DNA of 39,284 nt from JAWWBL01 sp033720975 (GCA_033720975.1 JAWWBL010000005.1:1-39284); one strand, 5' to 3'. Numbered from the stretch's first letter, positions 1-8,666 are shown. Numbers and translations are program-made. The notes: generated by a model from the sequence alone, not told the origin.

Positions 1-386
1 ACGATGGCGAAGATCGTCCAGAGCCAACGCCAAACCTCATTGTCCACGTCGTTTCCTCCTTGTCCGGCAACGATGGCAGCGGCGAACACCGCGACCGTCC
101 CTGCTCCGTAGAGAGCCAGGTCTCTTCGTGTGGCCCTCTCTCTTCTAGTCCTTCCGCTTGTGACATCTTCCCAGGCCGGCACCCGCCGTCCGCTCCGTTC
201 CGCTGCCCAGCTCTCTGCGAAAGATGCTCGATTCCCGATGACTTGGTCGATGGACCGTCCTTCGGTGACAGCGTCGGCCAGATGAGCCTCCAACTCGGCC
301 CTCATCTCGTCGACTTCGGCTCTCTTCAATCCGGCTTCCAGCCAATACTGCTCGACCTCAGCGACCACCCTATCCCGATCCAGCAC
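1..386 (-). CDS. PadR-associated membrane protein, 5' part only (runs off the left edge)
   Basis: Only the first ~128 codons are present. The GTG at 386 is preceded by a strong GGGAGG ribosome site about 6 nt upstream and overlaps the end of the padR gene by 17 nt, so the two are translationally coupled. Residues 1-60 form a charged helical region rich in Glu, Ala and Arg (VEQYWLEAGLKRAEVDEM), like the short HAAS/permease-prefix domains often encoded next to PadR repressors. A hydrophobic helix (LALYGAGTVAVFAAAIVAG) follows, and a second (VWRWLWTIF) starts at the window edge. By context it is probably the membrane-stress or transport partner whose expression PadR controls. The family assignment is inference from context and composition; no catalytic motif is visible. 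Confidence 0.7.
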   Translation of the reverse strand, partial: MLDRDRVVAEVEQYWLEAGLKRAEVDEMRAELEAHLADAVTEGRSIDQVIGNRASFAESWAAERSGRRVPAWEDVTSGRTRRERATRRDLALYGAGTVAVFAAAIVAGQGGNDVDNEVWRWLWTIFAI

Positions 387-744
387 TGTCACCTCCCTCG
401 AGTACCGCGTCGACCGAGTCCCGAAACTCGTGCCATGCGCCCACCCACTGGGCGAGCGTCTTGCGCCCTCGCTCCGACATCCGGTAGTACTTGCGGGCCG
501 GCCCCTCGGAGCTTTGCACCAGGTATCCCTCGATCAGGCCTTGCTTCTGCAGACGCGAGAGAACCGGGTAGATCGATCCCTCGCTGGCGAGGTCGAGGCC
601 GCGTTCACCGAGTTTCTTGACCATCTCATATCCATACGACGGTTCGTCTTCGATGATGGACATCAGGCACATGTCCAGCACACCGTGAAGGAGCTGCGAC
701 GAGTGGCTCTGGGCAGATCTCTGCCTGGCGGCTCCGGGTACCAT
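370..744 (-). CDS. PadR-family transcriptional repressor
   Basis: A 124-residue winged-helix regulator of the usual PadR size. The hallmark stretch is EPSYGYEMVKKLGERGL followed by EGSIYPVLSRLQKQGLIEGY, the PadR recognition helix and wing, then KYYRMSERGRKTL. PadR proteins bind as dimers to operators over their own promoter and usually control a cotranscribed transporter or membrane protein. Here that is the overlapping downstream gene starting at 386. The ATG at 744 lies directly behind a good promoter with a predicted +1 at about 745, so the mRNA looks leaderless and this start is well supported. The inducer cannot be read from the sequence. Confidence 0.9.
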   Translation of the reverse strand: MVPGAARQRSAQSHSSQLLHGVLDMCLMSIIEDEPSYGYEMVKKLGERGLDLASEGSIYPVLSRLQKQGLIEGYLVQSSEGPARKYYRMSERGRKTLAQWVGAWHEFRDSVDAVLEGGDSAGSG

Positions 745-751
745 GCGTCAC

Positions 752-780
752 ATAATACCTTGTCGTGCCCAAGAACACAA
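752..780 (-). promoter_or_regulatory. Promoter of the padR operon, predicted leaderless
   Basis: On the minus strand a -35 element TTGTGT (780-775) and a -10 element TATTAT (757-752) are separated by exactly 17 bp. The predicted +1 is at about 745, next to the ATG at 744, leaving no room for a ribosome-binding site. An autoregulatory PadR operator would be expected to overlap this region, but I see no clear palindrome. Confidence 0.65.
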
Positions 781-805
781 TTCGGTGGAACTCTGTCCAG
801 GGGTC

Positions 806-2344
806 TCAGTGGTAGCCCTGCAGTGGCGGATATGAGCCAAGTGCCGCAACCGCTTTTCTGTATTGGCGGCGAGCCTTCTTGCGACTCGATGCGATGGACA
901 CCATTCCTATCTTGCCGTGATCAGTGACCGCTCCCAGCAGATGAAAGACGAGCCCCTCCTGCGCCGTGGCGTGATAGTGCAGATCTTCGTAGACGGCCGC
1001 GTCGATCAATTCGGAAGGGGAGAGACCCCGGTATGCCTCGTCCACGAGGTTGTCGGTGGCGTAGTACGACCTCTTGTCCCCTGTAGGCGTGTAGAAATCG
1101 CCGGTCTCGGAGTCGTAGCGCCCGTCGGTGAGAAACTCGAGCATCAGATAGGGCAGCGTTGTCCCTCCTTTGCGAAGGTTGATCTCGATGGCGTAATGGC
1201 GCCAGCCAGCATCACTGGCGACCGAGACAAAGTCGACGCCAAACCGACCCAGCACGCCGTGCGACTTGAGTGCCTCGGCGACGGTGATCCCGGCCTCATG
1301 AAGGTCCCTTCTATAGGAGCGTCGGGCCGGGAAGGTGCAACCCAAGAACACTTGGTGGGTCTCTCCGGCCAGCACCTGATCATGTGTGGAGACGAGTTGT
1401 GTGGCGCCCAGGGGGTCAATTCTGAGTTGAACTGACGGCGACCGAAGGTCCTCGTGCTCAATGAGCACCTCTGCGATACCACCCATTTCTTCGAGCTTGG
1501 CTTCGTAGCTCTCCCAGTGCTCATCTGGAGCTGCGAACTCCATTTCTCTGGTCACAAGCTTCTCTGCCTCGGCCCGCGGGGAGGCTGTCCCATTGAGTGT
1601 GTCCAGAGCGACAATGGCGTTGCCCTCTCCGGAAAACCCCTCGTTCAGCTTGATCACCACCTTGCCCGTCTCGGGGTTCCGGCCGTGCAGCGAGACGATT
1701 GCTTCGATCAGGTCACCGCGGTCTCGAAGGTTCTCGAACCCGTCGGGGATGTCCAGACCAACACTTCGGAAGATGGCGCGGCTGTTGGACTTGCTGCCCA
1801 GATTCGCCAATGACGGGTCACACGCGTACATGGGTATGCCCAACTGGACGGCCAACGTCCTCTCCAGAGGCGAGCTGTTGAAGCAGGACATGTGCGCCGC
1901 CTCCGGATAGTCGATCGCCGCTTTGAGCTCGGCCAGCATTCTTGGATCAGACAGGATCTTCTCCGAGAGGGGGCGAAGAGAGGCATCTCCTGCTGCAAGC
2001 AGTTTGAGCCGGCGTCGGGCGTGCATCCCTGGAATCCCTGGAAGCAGATGCAGGTAATAGTCGACCACCGAAGGGTCGAGAGGGATCGATGTCACGTATA
2101 CCAGCTGGGTCCGAGGCAGCCGAAGGAGCATGAGGAGGCAGAGCATTCTCTCCTCGTAGTGAATGACGCCTGGGATCTTCGCCAGCTCGCTCTCGGGCAG
2201 GCTCATCGATGGCACAACAACCACCGTTCGGGCGGCACGAGGGTCGGAGAACACATCCTTGTAGATGTCCGGGAAGTTGGCCTGGATCCTCGAAAACGCC
2301 CGGGCCTCTTCGGCGCTGCCTGGCTTCGGGGCGAGGGAGTCCAT
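806..2344 (-). CDS. PGM1-type ATP-grasp peptide ligase / carboxylate-amine ligase-like protein
   Basis: About 512 residues. The N-terminal part holds the motif HYEERMLCLLMLLRLP with TQLVYVTSIPLDPSVVDYY, recognised from the family annotated as PGM1-related peptide ligases. The middle is an ATP-grasp fold: KVVIKLNEGFSGEGN is the ATP-binding Gly-rich loop, and RFGVDFV with YAIEINLRKGGTTLP carries the metal-binding Glu and Asn. A PGM1-type C-terminal region follows (HYHATAQEGLVFHLLG). Such enzymes join a carboxylate to an amine at the cost of ATP; PGM1 itself builds the peptide of pheganomycin in Streptomyces. The substrate here is unknown, and no secondary-metabolite cluster surrounds it. Met at 2344 is chosen because GGAGG lies 8 nt upstream; an ATG at 2359 is possible. 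It is last in the dnaK-side run, 78 bp after the DUF3179 gene. Confidence 0.8.
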   Translation of the reverse strand: MDSLAPKPGSAEEARAFSRIQANFPDIYKDVFSDPRAARTVVVVPSMSLPESELAKIPGVIHYEERMLCLLMLLRLPRTQLVYVTSIPLDPSVVDYYLHLLPGIPGMHARRRLKLLAAGDASLRPLSEKILSDPRMLAELKAAIDYPEAAHMSCFNSSPLERTLAVQLGIPMYACDPSLANLGSKSNSRAIFRSVGLDIPDGFENLRDRGDLIEAIVSLHGRNPETGKVVIKLNEGFSGEGNAIVALDTLNGTASPRAEAEKLVTREMEFAAPDEHWESYEAKLEEMGGIAEVLIEHEDLRSPSVQLRIDPLGATQLVSTHDQVLAGETHQVFLGCTFPARRSYRRDLHEAGITVAEALKSHGVLGRFGVDFVSVASDAGWRHYAIEINLRKGGTTLPYLMLEFLTDGRYDSETGDFYTPTGDKRSYYATDNLVDEAYRGLSPSELIDAAVYEDLHYHATAQEGLVFHLLGAVTDHGKIGMVSIASSRKKARRQYRKAVAALGSYPPLQGYH

Positions 2345-2422
2345 TGACGAAACCTCCATGGTCGTTTGGCCCTGCCCACCACCGCAAGCCGCTCCGGGCC
2401 ACCGGCGGCCCAGGGTACGCGT

Positions 2423-3820
2423 TCAGTCGGTGAGAGGCGTCCAGAGAGTCGTGGTGGGATGGAACTGGCTCCAGGCGAACCAGAAGGCTTCGTGGGTGAC
2501 GAGCTCGCCGCCACTCTCGTCGAAGATCCGCACCGAGTCGACAAGTCGAACCGTCAAGCCCTCGAATACCAATGACCCACCGGCCTCGGACAATGCGTCC
2601 TTGACCTGATTCACAGGGAAGGCGAGCGGAGTTCCGTCAGGGGAGATCACTCCCACCACCTTCTCTTGAACCGGCAACCTCGGATCGACATCCCCTACAG
2701 GGAATATCGGTCCGAATTCGTCACGGTCACCAAGAGGGTTGTCGTCGTAGAACCGCCCTATCCCGCCGTCTTCGGCAAGAATGAGCGTGTCGGGGTGTGC
2801 CGCCTTCCAATCGCCCCATGTGCTCGCCACCACCGAGACCTGCTCGAGAATCACACCTCGCCCTCCGAGAGGACCGGTGAGCGCGGTGCCAGTGAAGGTG
2901 TCGATGGCCGATCCGGTCGTCAGGTCGTACATCAGCTTGTTCGACCTCGAGAGAAGCCCCGACGTTCGCAGCACCACGCGGTCCACGCCCTCGACGTTGT
3001 CTGTGAAATATGCCTGCGCCGACCCGCACAGAGTGCAGTAGGGGATCCCAAGCCCTCTGCCCCCGAGCGTCAGGTTCACCATCTCGTGGACCTCCATCTG
3101 ATGGATGGGCAGGGCCAGTGCCTTGCCGTTGACCACAACACCAAAGACGATGCGGTCGTCGTCGTACCAGGAGCCGCCCAAGGCGTCGGTCGTGCCCGGG
3201 TTGTCGAGGGACGGAATGCAGCTGCACGGCCCATTGTCACCCAAGGGGCGATCGTCGGCGAACACACCTCCCCAAGTGATGAGCCGCCAGTCGACGCCGT
3301 GGTCCTCGGCGAAAAACGGGTCCCATCGCTGGTCGACGGATGTGTAGATCTGCCTTTTGATGTCCGCATAGCCATCCCAGGCCGGAAGGTCCCATGCGAT
3401 CAGGTGATTGAAAGCCCAGACGAAGCCGAGCTCGGAAGGATCAGGCTGTGCGCCGGTCAGACGTGAGAACGCCAGCTCCAGCTCACCGCCCGTTCCCGCT
3501 CCCTGATAGAACCGCATCAGGTCTGCCAGGACCCACCCGGCTCGCGGATCGTCGCCGTTCGCGATCGTCGAAAGGCCCAGTGTGTTGAAGCTGGTAGAGA
3601 AGACCGATGCCGCCATGTCAGCCAGAGCCGTTTCGACGGTGGCATCCACGGGGCCGTCCGGCACCGAGGGGGGCGGAGGGAACGAGGTGGGGGCTGCTGG
3701 TTCGGTTGTGGGCGTCGCCGGTTCGCTCGAAGGTGTAGACCCAGGGGTCACCTCGGGGGCAACGACCGGGGTGGCACATGCGGCTACCACCAGAAGCGCT
3801 GCGCGCGCCCAAGATCTCAT
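2423..3820 (-). CDS. DUF3179-domain lipoprotein
   Basis: A 465-residue exported protein. The N-terminus is a lipoprotein signal (WARAALLVVAAC, lipobox Cys15) followed by a Thr/Pro-rich linker to about residue 55, so it is predicted to sit on the outer face of the membrane. Its core is DUF3179, marked by GIPYCTLCGSAQAY with Cys262 and Cys265, and by TGSAIDTFTGTALTGPLGG. The Cys pair could bind metal or be redox-active, but the biochemical role of DUF3179 is unknown. The start codon follows the upstream ceramidase-like stop by only 4 bp with no ribosome site, which suggests translational coupling. Its position in the dnaK-side run may link it to envelope stress (inference). Confidence 0.85.
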   Translation of the reverse strand: MRSWARAALLVVAACATPVVAPEVTPGSTPSSEPATPTTEPAAPTSFPPPPSVPDGPVDATVETALADMAASVFSTSFNTLGLSTIANGDDPRAGWVLADLMRFYQGAGTGGELELAFSRLTGAQPDPSELGFVWAFNHLIAWDLPAWDGYADIKRQIYTSVDQRWDPFFAEDHGVDWRLITWGGVFADDRPLGDNGPCSCIPSLDNPGTTDALGGSWYDDDRIVFGVVVNGKALALPIHQMEVHEMVNLTLGGRGLGIPYCTLCGSAQAYFTDNVEGVDRVVLRTSGLLSRSNKLMYDLTTGSAIDTFTGTALTGPLGGRGVILEQVSVVASTWGDWKAAHPDTLILAEDGGIGRFYDDNPLGDRDEFGPIFPVGDVDPRLPVQEKVVGVISPDGTPLAFPVNQVKDALSEAGGSLVFEGLTVRLVDSVRIFDESGGELVTHEAFWFAWSQFHPTTTLWTPLTD

Positions 3821-3824
3821 CCGA

Positions 3825-4433
3825 TCAGAAAGTACCCGCGCTGGGGTCTATCCCCTGTAAAGCGCTGGCGCTGCGGTCGAGCCTCACCGCCAGGGCCGCC
3901 GTTATCGCCGCCGCGCCTACATGCCAGAGTCCGTGCCATTGCCAGAGGGAACTCGGCGAGCACAAGGGACCGCCAGTAGCGCCAAGTCGGCCCAGGATGG
4001 CGATAGCTCCGAGAGCCCCGAGGAGAGCGATCGTCCCCTGAGAACGATCAGCCGTAACCACTCTCACCACCGCTAGGGCTGCCAGCGCAACTGCCACAGG
4101 GTCCGCGATCGGCGGCACGACAGCGAAGACCACTCCGATGACGGCGAGGCCGGGGAGACGGCTCATCGGCTCAAATCTCGTGCCCAGCGAGGCGATCATG
4201 AGCAGCAGCCAGGCGAGAGTGACGTCATGAGCCCACTCCGAGAGCGGGATCGCGGGTCCATGGAAAATGAAGGAACCGATACCGGTGGCCACCAATGCCG
4301 CGGCAATCCAACGCAGTCGTGTCTCGCGGAATATCACAGCCCCCGCGATCATGAATGCGATAGTCGTCAGCGAGTTGACGGGTTGGCCCAGAAATGGGTG
4401 GGTGAACAGTTCGCAGTCGGCGGCGGCGCCCAT
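3825..4433 (-). CDS. CREST-superfamily membrane hydrolase (alkaline ceramidase-like)
   Basis: A 202-residue protein with about seven hydrophobic segments. It keeps the five polar residues that define the CREST superfamily (alkaline ceramidase, PAQR receptors, Per1, TMEM8): Ser54 and His58 in GIGSFIFHGP, Asp70 in SEWAHD, and His167 and His171 in WHGLWHVG. In characterised members these residues bind Zn2+ and catalyse amide or ester hydrolysis in the membrane. An N-terminal Cys-Glu pair (DCELF) also matches the ceramidase pattern. The substrate is not predictable; ceramide itself would be unusual in an actinobacterium. The gene starts 18 bp after the upstream small gene and ends 4 bp before the DUF3179 gene, so all three are probably cotranscribed. 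Confidence 0.75.
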   Translation of the reverse strand: MGAAADCELFTHPFLGQPVNSLTTIAFMIAGAVIFRETRLRWIAAALVATGIGSFIFHGPAIPLSEWAHDVTLAWLLLMIASLGTRFEPMSRLPGLAVIGVVFAVVPPIADPVAVALAALAVVRVVTADRSQGTIALLGALGAIAILGRLGATGGPLCSPSSLWQWHGLWHVGAAAITAALAVRLDRSASALQGIDPSAGTF

Positions 4434-4451
4434 GTCGGGGCGAATTCCCGG

Positions 4452-4724
4452 CTAGAAGGGCTTGTTACCCAAGCCGACCACCAGCGAGCTAGCCCGCTCG
4501 CCGACCTCGCCTTGAGGTGTCAGTTGGGCCCTTCCGGTCCCGCCTTCGGGGACCTCGATTTGAACGACCAAGGCTTTGCCGGCGACCGCCGTCCCCGCCA
4601 GTGTCTGGACAATCCCCTTCCACGTGCCCATGTCCGCGTCCGTCTCCAGCGACGCGGTTCCAGTTGTCAGGAGGATCCCGTCGTCACCGAGTATGCGCAC
4701 CGGCCCTTCGTACTCGTCCGCCAT
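4452..4724 (-). CDS. Small conserved-looking protein of unknown function downstream of hspR
   Basis: About 90 residues, soluble, with no signal peptide, membrane segment or Cys. The composition (EYEGPVRILGDDGILLTTGTASLET, followed by GTGRAQL and ALVVQIEV segments) suggests an all-beta fold, and I recognise no catalytic motif. It may resemble small beta-barrel domains such as DUF4873, but I cannot support that. The ATG at 4724 shares one base with the hspR stop (TGATG), and a GTG one codon earlier is an alternative. An AGAGGAAAGG ribosome site lies just upstream. The coupling to hspR suggests heat-shock coexpression (inference). Confidence 0.6.
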   Translation of the reverse strand: MADEYEGPVRILGDDGILLTTGTASLETDADMGTWKGIVQTLAGTAVAGKALVVQIEVPEGGTGRAQLTPQGEVGERASSLVVGLGNKPF

Positions 4725-5116
4725 CACCCTTTCCTCTTCAGAAGTGGTCTCACCTGGCTGCGTAGGACGATCTCACGCCGATAGGAGCGTTCCAACTCCT
4801 CGAGCCTCTGCTCGATGTCGTCTTCCATCCCGTCGAGCTTGTCGCGAAGGCGCTCTACTCGCTTCTTGAGCTTTCGGTTCTCCTCCTGAAGCTCGAGCAC
4901 CCGCTTCACTCCTTCCAGATTCAGCCCCTGACTGGTGAGCTCAGCGATGAGTTGAAGTCGCTCGATGTCCTCTTGGGAGTAGCGCCGAGTTCCCCCTGGT
5001 GTCCGATAGGGGTCAACAAGACCCTTTCGCTCGTAGATCCGGAGAGTCTGGGGATGCATTCCCGCCAGTTCCGCCGCAACGGAAATCACGAACACGGCTT
5101 TGGAAGTATCTGTCAT
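4724..5116 (-). CDS. hspR: HspR, MerR-family repressor of the dnaK operon
   Basis: A 130-residue MerR-type regulator with the HspR signature HPQTLRIYERKGLVDPYRT followed by GGTRRYSQEDI. The helix-turn-helix is at about residues 10-45, and a long coiled coil (LELQEENRKLKKRVERLRDK) occupies residues 70-115. HspR represses the dnaK operon in Streptomyces and Mycobacterium by binding HAIR sites, with DnaK as co-repressor, and is itself the fourth gene of that operon. The same order is found here: hspR starts 16 bp after dnaJ. The C-terminus is more basic and coiled than needed for DNA binding alone, as expected for a DnaK-contacting tail. Confidence 0.93.
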   Translation of the reverse strand: MTDTSKAVFVISVAAELAGMHPQTLRIYERKGLVDPYRTPGGTRRYSQEDIERLQLIAELTSQGLNLEGVKRVLELQEENRKLKKRVERLRDKLDGMEDDIEQRLEELERSYRREIVLRSQVRPLLKRKG

Positions 5117-5132
5117 GGCGCTGCCTCCTCAA

Positions 5133-6236
5133 TCATCTCAGATGGGCCCTCGGATCGTCGGTTTCGTGGGCAGCTAGTTCTTCCAGAAGCTTCTTCTCTT
5201 CTTTCGAGACCTTGGTAGGCACGGCAACTTGCACGGTCACGAGTAGATCCCCGGCCCGGCCCCGTTCGGGACGGATTCCGTGGCCCTTCACCCGGAAGGT
5301 CTTGCCGCTTGGTGTCCCGGCGGGGATCCTCACCTTCACGCCGCCGTTCAATGTTGGAACGTCGATCTTGGTGCCCAAAGTGGCTTCGGTGAACGTGATG
5401 GGGACGGTCAGGGTCAGGTTGTCGCCGGCTCGCCCAAACATCCTGCTTGGGGCCACCCGCACCCGGACCAAGAGATCACCGGCCGGACCGCCGAAGGGGC
5501 CGGGCGCTCCCTTCCCCCGCAGGCGGAGTGTGGTGCCGTCCTTTACACCAGCGGGCACACGCAACTTGATGTCTCGAGTGCGTGTCTCGGACCCTGATCC
5601 ACCGCATACTCGGCAGGGTGTCTCGATGAGCTGTCCCGCGCCGCGACACTGGGGGCAGGGTTGGGAAACGGAGAAGAACCCTTGGTTCTGGGCGACCATT
5701 CCGCGGCCACCGCACGTCGGACAGGTGGTGACCGAGGTGCCGGGCTCCGCGCCCCGGCCCGAGCAGTGGGAGCACTGAGTCGCACCGCGCACCCTCACCG
5801 AGGTAGTGACACCCTGGGCAGCGTCTTGGAAGCTGATCGACAGGTCGGCCTGGAGGTCGCCGCCTCGCTGGGGACCGGTCCTCGAGGAGCCAAACCCGAA
5901 CAGATCACCGAGCCCACCGAACCCACCGAGAAGGTCCGAGAGGTCTTCGACGCGCACTTGCTGGCCGAATCCTCCTCCGCCGAACCCCTGGAAACCGCCG
6001 CTTGCTGCCACTCTCCGGACCTGGTCGTACTCTTTTCGCTCTTCTGGGTCGGAGAGCGTGGCGTACGCCTCGGAGATCTCCTTGAAACGGTCCTCAGCCT
6101 GTGAGTCACCCGGATTCGCATCCGGGTGGTTCTTTTGGGCGAGGGCGCGGTAGGCCTTCTTTATCTCGTCCTGGGAAGCGTCGGAAGACACCCCGAGGGT
6201 CTTGTAGAAGTCCTTCTCTATCCAATCTCTGTTCAT
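5133..6236 (-). CDS. dnaJ: DnaJ (Hsp40) co-chaperone
   Basis: A 367-residue type I DnaJ that delivers unfolded clients to DnaK and stimulates its ATPase. The J domain is at residues 8-75 with His37-Pro38-Asp39. A Gly/Phe-rich linker (GGFQGFGGGGFG) follows, then four zinc-binding repeats CSHCSGRG, CPTCGGRG, CPQCRGAG and CRVCGGSG, and two C-terminal substrate-binding beta domains. The ATG overlaps the grpE stop by 4 nt (ATGA), so it is translationally coupled. The N-terminal MNRDWIEKDFYK is typical of actinobacterial DnaJ1, the copy in the dnaK operon. Confidence 0.97.
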   Translation of the reverse strand: MNRDWIEKDFYKTLGVSSDASQDEIKKAYRALAQKNHPDANPGDSQAEDRFKEISEAYATLSDPEERKEYDQVRRVAASGGFQGFGGGGFGQQVRVEDLSDLLGGFGGLGDLFGFGSSRTGPQRGGDLQADLSISFQDAAQGVTTSVRVRGATQCSHCSGRGAEPGTSVTTCPTCGGRGMVAQNQGFFSVSQPCPQCRGAGQLIETPCRVCGGSGSETRTRDIKLRVPAGVKDGTTLRLRGKGAPGPFGGPAGDLLVRVRVAPSRMFGRAGDNLTLTVPITFTEATLGTKIDVPTLNGGVKVRIPAGTPSGKTFRVKGHGIRPERGRAGDLLVTVQVAVPTKVSKEEKKLLEELAAHETDDPRAHLR

Positions 6237-6835
6237 GATCGGGTTTCGAGTGTGACCAGGGCCGCCCTGAGCACCTTGCCATTGAGCCTGTAACCCCGTC
6301 TCAACTCGCCTGTCACCACCAGCTCGCCGTCACCGCTCGGGGCTCCCGCCGGCTCGTGGATGTTGGGGTCGAACACCTCGTCGATCGTGGGTATCACCTC
6401 GAGCCCGACGTCCTTGAGAGCCTTCAGAAGCTGTTCGCGTGTGTTGATCATGCCGGAGTAGAGCTGCTGCTCTCCATCGGTGGTGGGCTCGGTGGCCAAC
6501 GCAGCATCGAACGTGTCCAAGACCGGCAGGAGGCCGGCTACCACTCTTTCGGCTGCCCGGTCGAGAATCGCCGCCTGTTCGCGCATGGTGCGCTTGCGGT
6601 AGTTGTCGAAGTCCGCAGCGACCCGTTTCAGGTCGTCGAGATATGTCGTGGCCTCGGTCCTGGCAATGGACAGCTCCGAGAGCAGCATCTCGATCGCCTG
6701 CTCCGGCGCGTCGGGAAGCTCGAGCCCTAGGGAATGGGGATCATGCCCGCCGGCGGGCTGCTCGGCGGGCAAGGAGCTGTCACCGTCGCTCTGGACGCGA
6801 GGATCGCTGGTCTCGGAGTCAGTGTGCTCACTCAT
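6233..6835 (-). CDS. grpE: GrpE nucleotide exchange factor
   Basis: About 200 residues. GrpE releases ADP from DnaK. The long N-terminal helix (ELSIARTEATTYLDDLKRVAADFDNYRKR) and the C-terminal beta domain with the family hallmarks DEVFDPNIHEP, GYRLNGKVLRAALVTL are present. The ATG at 6835 is chosen because it sits in the overlap ATGAGTGA with the dnaK stop, with GACGAGG just upstream. A longer frame beginning at 6871 would add residues inside dnaK that do not look like GrpE. The acidic, low-complexity N-terminal tail is normal for the family. Confidence 0.95.
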   Translation of the reverse strand: MSEHTDSETSDPRVQSDGDSSLPAEQPAGGHDPHSLGLELPDAPEQAIEMLLSELSIARTEATTYLDDLKRVAADFDNYRKRTMREQAAILDRAAERVVAGLLPVLDTFDAALATEPTTDGEQQLYSGMINTREQLLKALKDVGLEVIPTIDEVFDPNIHEPAGAPSGDGELVVTGELRRGYRLNGKVLRAALVTLETRS

Positions 6836-8651
6836 CCTCGTCAACGATCTCGGCTTCGACCACGTCGTCATCGGCCGCGCCTGTGCTTGCCTCGCCCTCC
6901 GCGCTTTGAGACTCGGCAGCTTCTTGGTAGAGCCTGGTGGCCATCGCCTGGCTGGCGGTGAGGAGCTCTTCCATCTTGGCGCGAATCGCCTCCGTACCAG
7001 CTTCCTCGTCGGCCAGGACCTCGTTCAGGGCTTCGACCGCACCGTTGACGGACTCCTTCTCGTCGTCCGTCATCTGGTCTCCCTGCTCTTCCAAGAGCTT
7101 GTCGGTCTGATGTATGAGCTGATCGGCCTGGTTTCGGGTCTCGACTGCTTCTCGCCTCTTGGCGTCCTCCTCTGCGTACGCCTCGGCATCCTTGATCATG
7201 CGATCGATGTCATCCTGCGCGAGCGCGGTACCTCCGGTGATGGTCATCTTCTGTTCCTTGGACGTGGCCAGGTCTTTGGCGTGGACGTGCACGATGCCGT
7301 TGGCATCGATGTCGAAGGTGACCTCGATCTGAGGCACCCCCATCGGTGCGGGTGGGATACCCGTCAGCCTGAACTTGCCGAGACTGTTGTTGTCGGCGGC
7401 CATGGTCCGCTCTCCCTGCAACACGTGGATCTCCACCTCGGGTTGGTTGTTCTCCGCAGTCGTGAAGATCTCCGAACGCTTGGTCGGGATGGTCGTGTTG
7501 CGCTCGATCATGCGCGTCATGACCCCGCCTTTGGTCTCGATTCCGAGGGTGAGAGGCGTGACGTCGAGGAGCAGGACGTCTTTGACGTCGCCCTTCAGGA
7601 CGCCGGCCTGGATAGCCGCTCCGGCCGCAACGACCTCATCTGGGTTCACACCCTTGTGCGGCTCTTTCCCCGTCAGCTCCTGAACGAGCTCTTGAACCGC
7701 CGGCATGCGCGTCGAGCCGCCGACCATCACGACGTGGTCGATCTCACCCACTGAGATCGCGGCATCCTTGATCGCCTGCTCGAAAGGCTTCTTGGTGCGC
7801 TCCAGGAGATCCTCGGTGAGCTTCTGGAACTCGGACCGGCTCAGTTTCTGCTGAAGATGTAGCGGTCCCGCATCAGTGGCCGTGATGAAGGGAAGGTTGA
7901 CCTCCGTCTCGGCGACCGTGGACAACTCGATCTTCGCCTTCTCGGCAGCCTCCTTGAGACGCTGGAGTGCCATCCGGTCCTTGCTGAGGTCCACACCATG
8001 ATCGTTCTTGAACCCCTTCACCAGCCAGTCGATGATTGCCTCGTCCCAGTCGTCTCCACCCAGACGGGTGTCGCCGGACGTCGACTTGACCTCGAACACC
8101 CCGTCACCTATCTCGAGGACGGAGACATCGAACGTCCCACCACCGAGGTCGAAAACGAGGATCGTTTGATCGGTCTCCTTGTCGAGGCCGTATGCCAGCG
8201 AGGAAGCAGTCGGCTCGTTGATGATTCGCAGGACGTTGAGGCCAGCGATCTGACCGGATTCCTTGGTCGCCTGGCGCTGGGCGTCGTTGAAGTAAGCGGG
8301 GACGGTGATGACCGCGTCGTTGACAGCTTCGCCGAGATAGGCCTCTGCGTCGCGCTTGAGCTTCATGAGTATGCGCGCCGAGATCTCTTGGGCTGTGTAC
8401 GACTTGCCGTCGACGTCAATGGACCAGTCGGTCCCCATATGACGTTTCACGGAGCGGACCGTGTGGTCGGGATTGGTGATTGCCTGTCGTTTGGCTACTT
8501 CGCCGACCAGGACCTCACCGTCTTTGAAGGACACAATCGAGGGGGTGGTGCGATTGCCTTCGGCGTTGGCGATCACCGTGGGCTCCCCGCCCTCGAGGAC
8601 GGCGATGACGCTGTTCGTAGTGCCAAGGTCGATGCCTACGGCGCGTGACAT
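6828..8651 (-). CDS. dnaK: DnaK (Hsp70) chaperone
   Basis: 607 residues, the normal bacterial DnaK length. The nucleotide-binding domain has the phosphate-1 loop GIDLGTTNSVIAVLEGG at the N-terminus, phosphate-2 loop FDLGGGTFDVSVLEIG, and adenosine loop MVGGSTRMPAVQ. The linker DVLLLDVTPLTLGIETKGG leads into the peptide-binding beta domain and helical lid, and the tail ends in acidic VVEAEIVDEDE. It folds proteins in the cytoplasm with DnaJ and GrpE, which follow in the operon, and is the likely co-repressor of HspR. A GGAGGT ribosome site lies 7 nt before the ATG. The stop overlaps the grpE start by 8 nt. Confidence 0.98.
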   Translation of the reverse strand: MSRAVGIDLGTTNSVIAVLEGGEPTVIANAEGNRTTPSIVSFKDGEVLVGEVAKRQAITNPDHTVRSVKRHMGTDWSIDVDGKSYTAQEISARILMKLKRDAEAYLGEAVNDAVITVPAYFNDAQRQATKESGQIAGLNVLRIINEPTASSLAYGLDKETDQTILVFDLGGGTFDVSVLEIGDGVFEVKSTSGDTRLGGDDWDEAIIDWLVKGFKNDHGVDLSKDRMALQRLKEAAEKAKIELSTVAETEVNLPFITATDAGPLHLQQKLSRSEFQKLTEDLLERTKKPFEQAIKDAAISVGEIDHVVMVGGSTRMPAVQELVQELTGKEPHKGVNPDEVVAAGAAIQAGVLKGDVKDVLLLDVTPLTLGIETKGGVMTRMIERNTTIPTKRSEIFTTAENNQPEVEIHVLQGERTMAADNNSLGKFRLTGIPPAPMGVPQIEVTFDIDANGIVHVHAKDLATSKEQKMTITGGTALAQDDIDRMIKDAEAYAEEDAKRREAVETRNQADQLIHQTDKLLEEQGDQMTDDEKESVNGAVEALNEVLADEEAGTEAIRAKMEELLTASQAMATRLYQEAAESQSAEGEASTGAADDDVVEAEIVDEDE

Positions 8652-8666
8652 GTTTGAAACCTCCGG

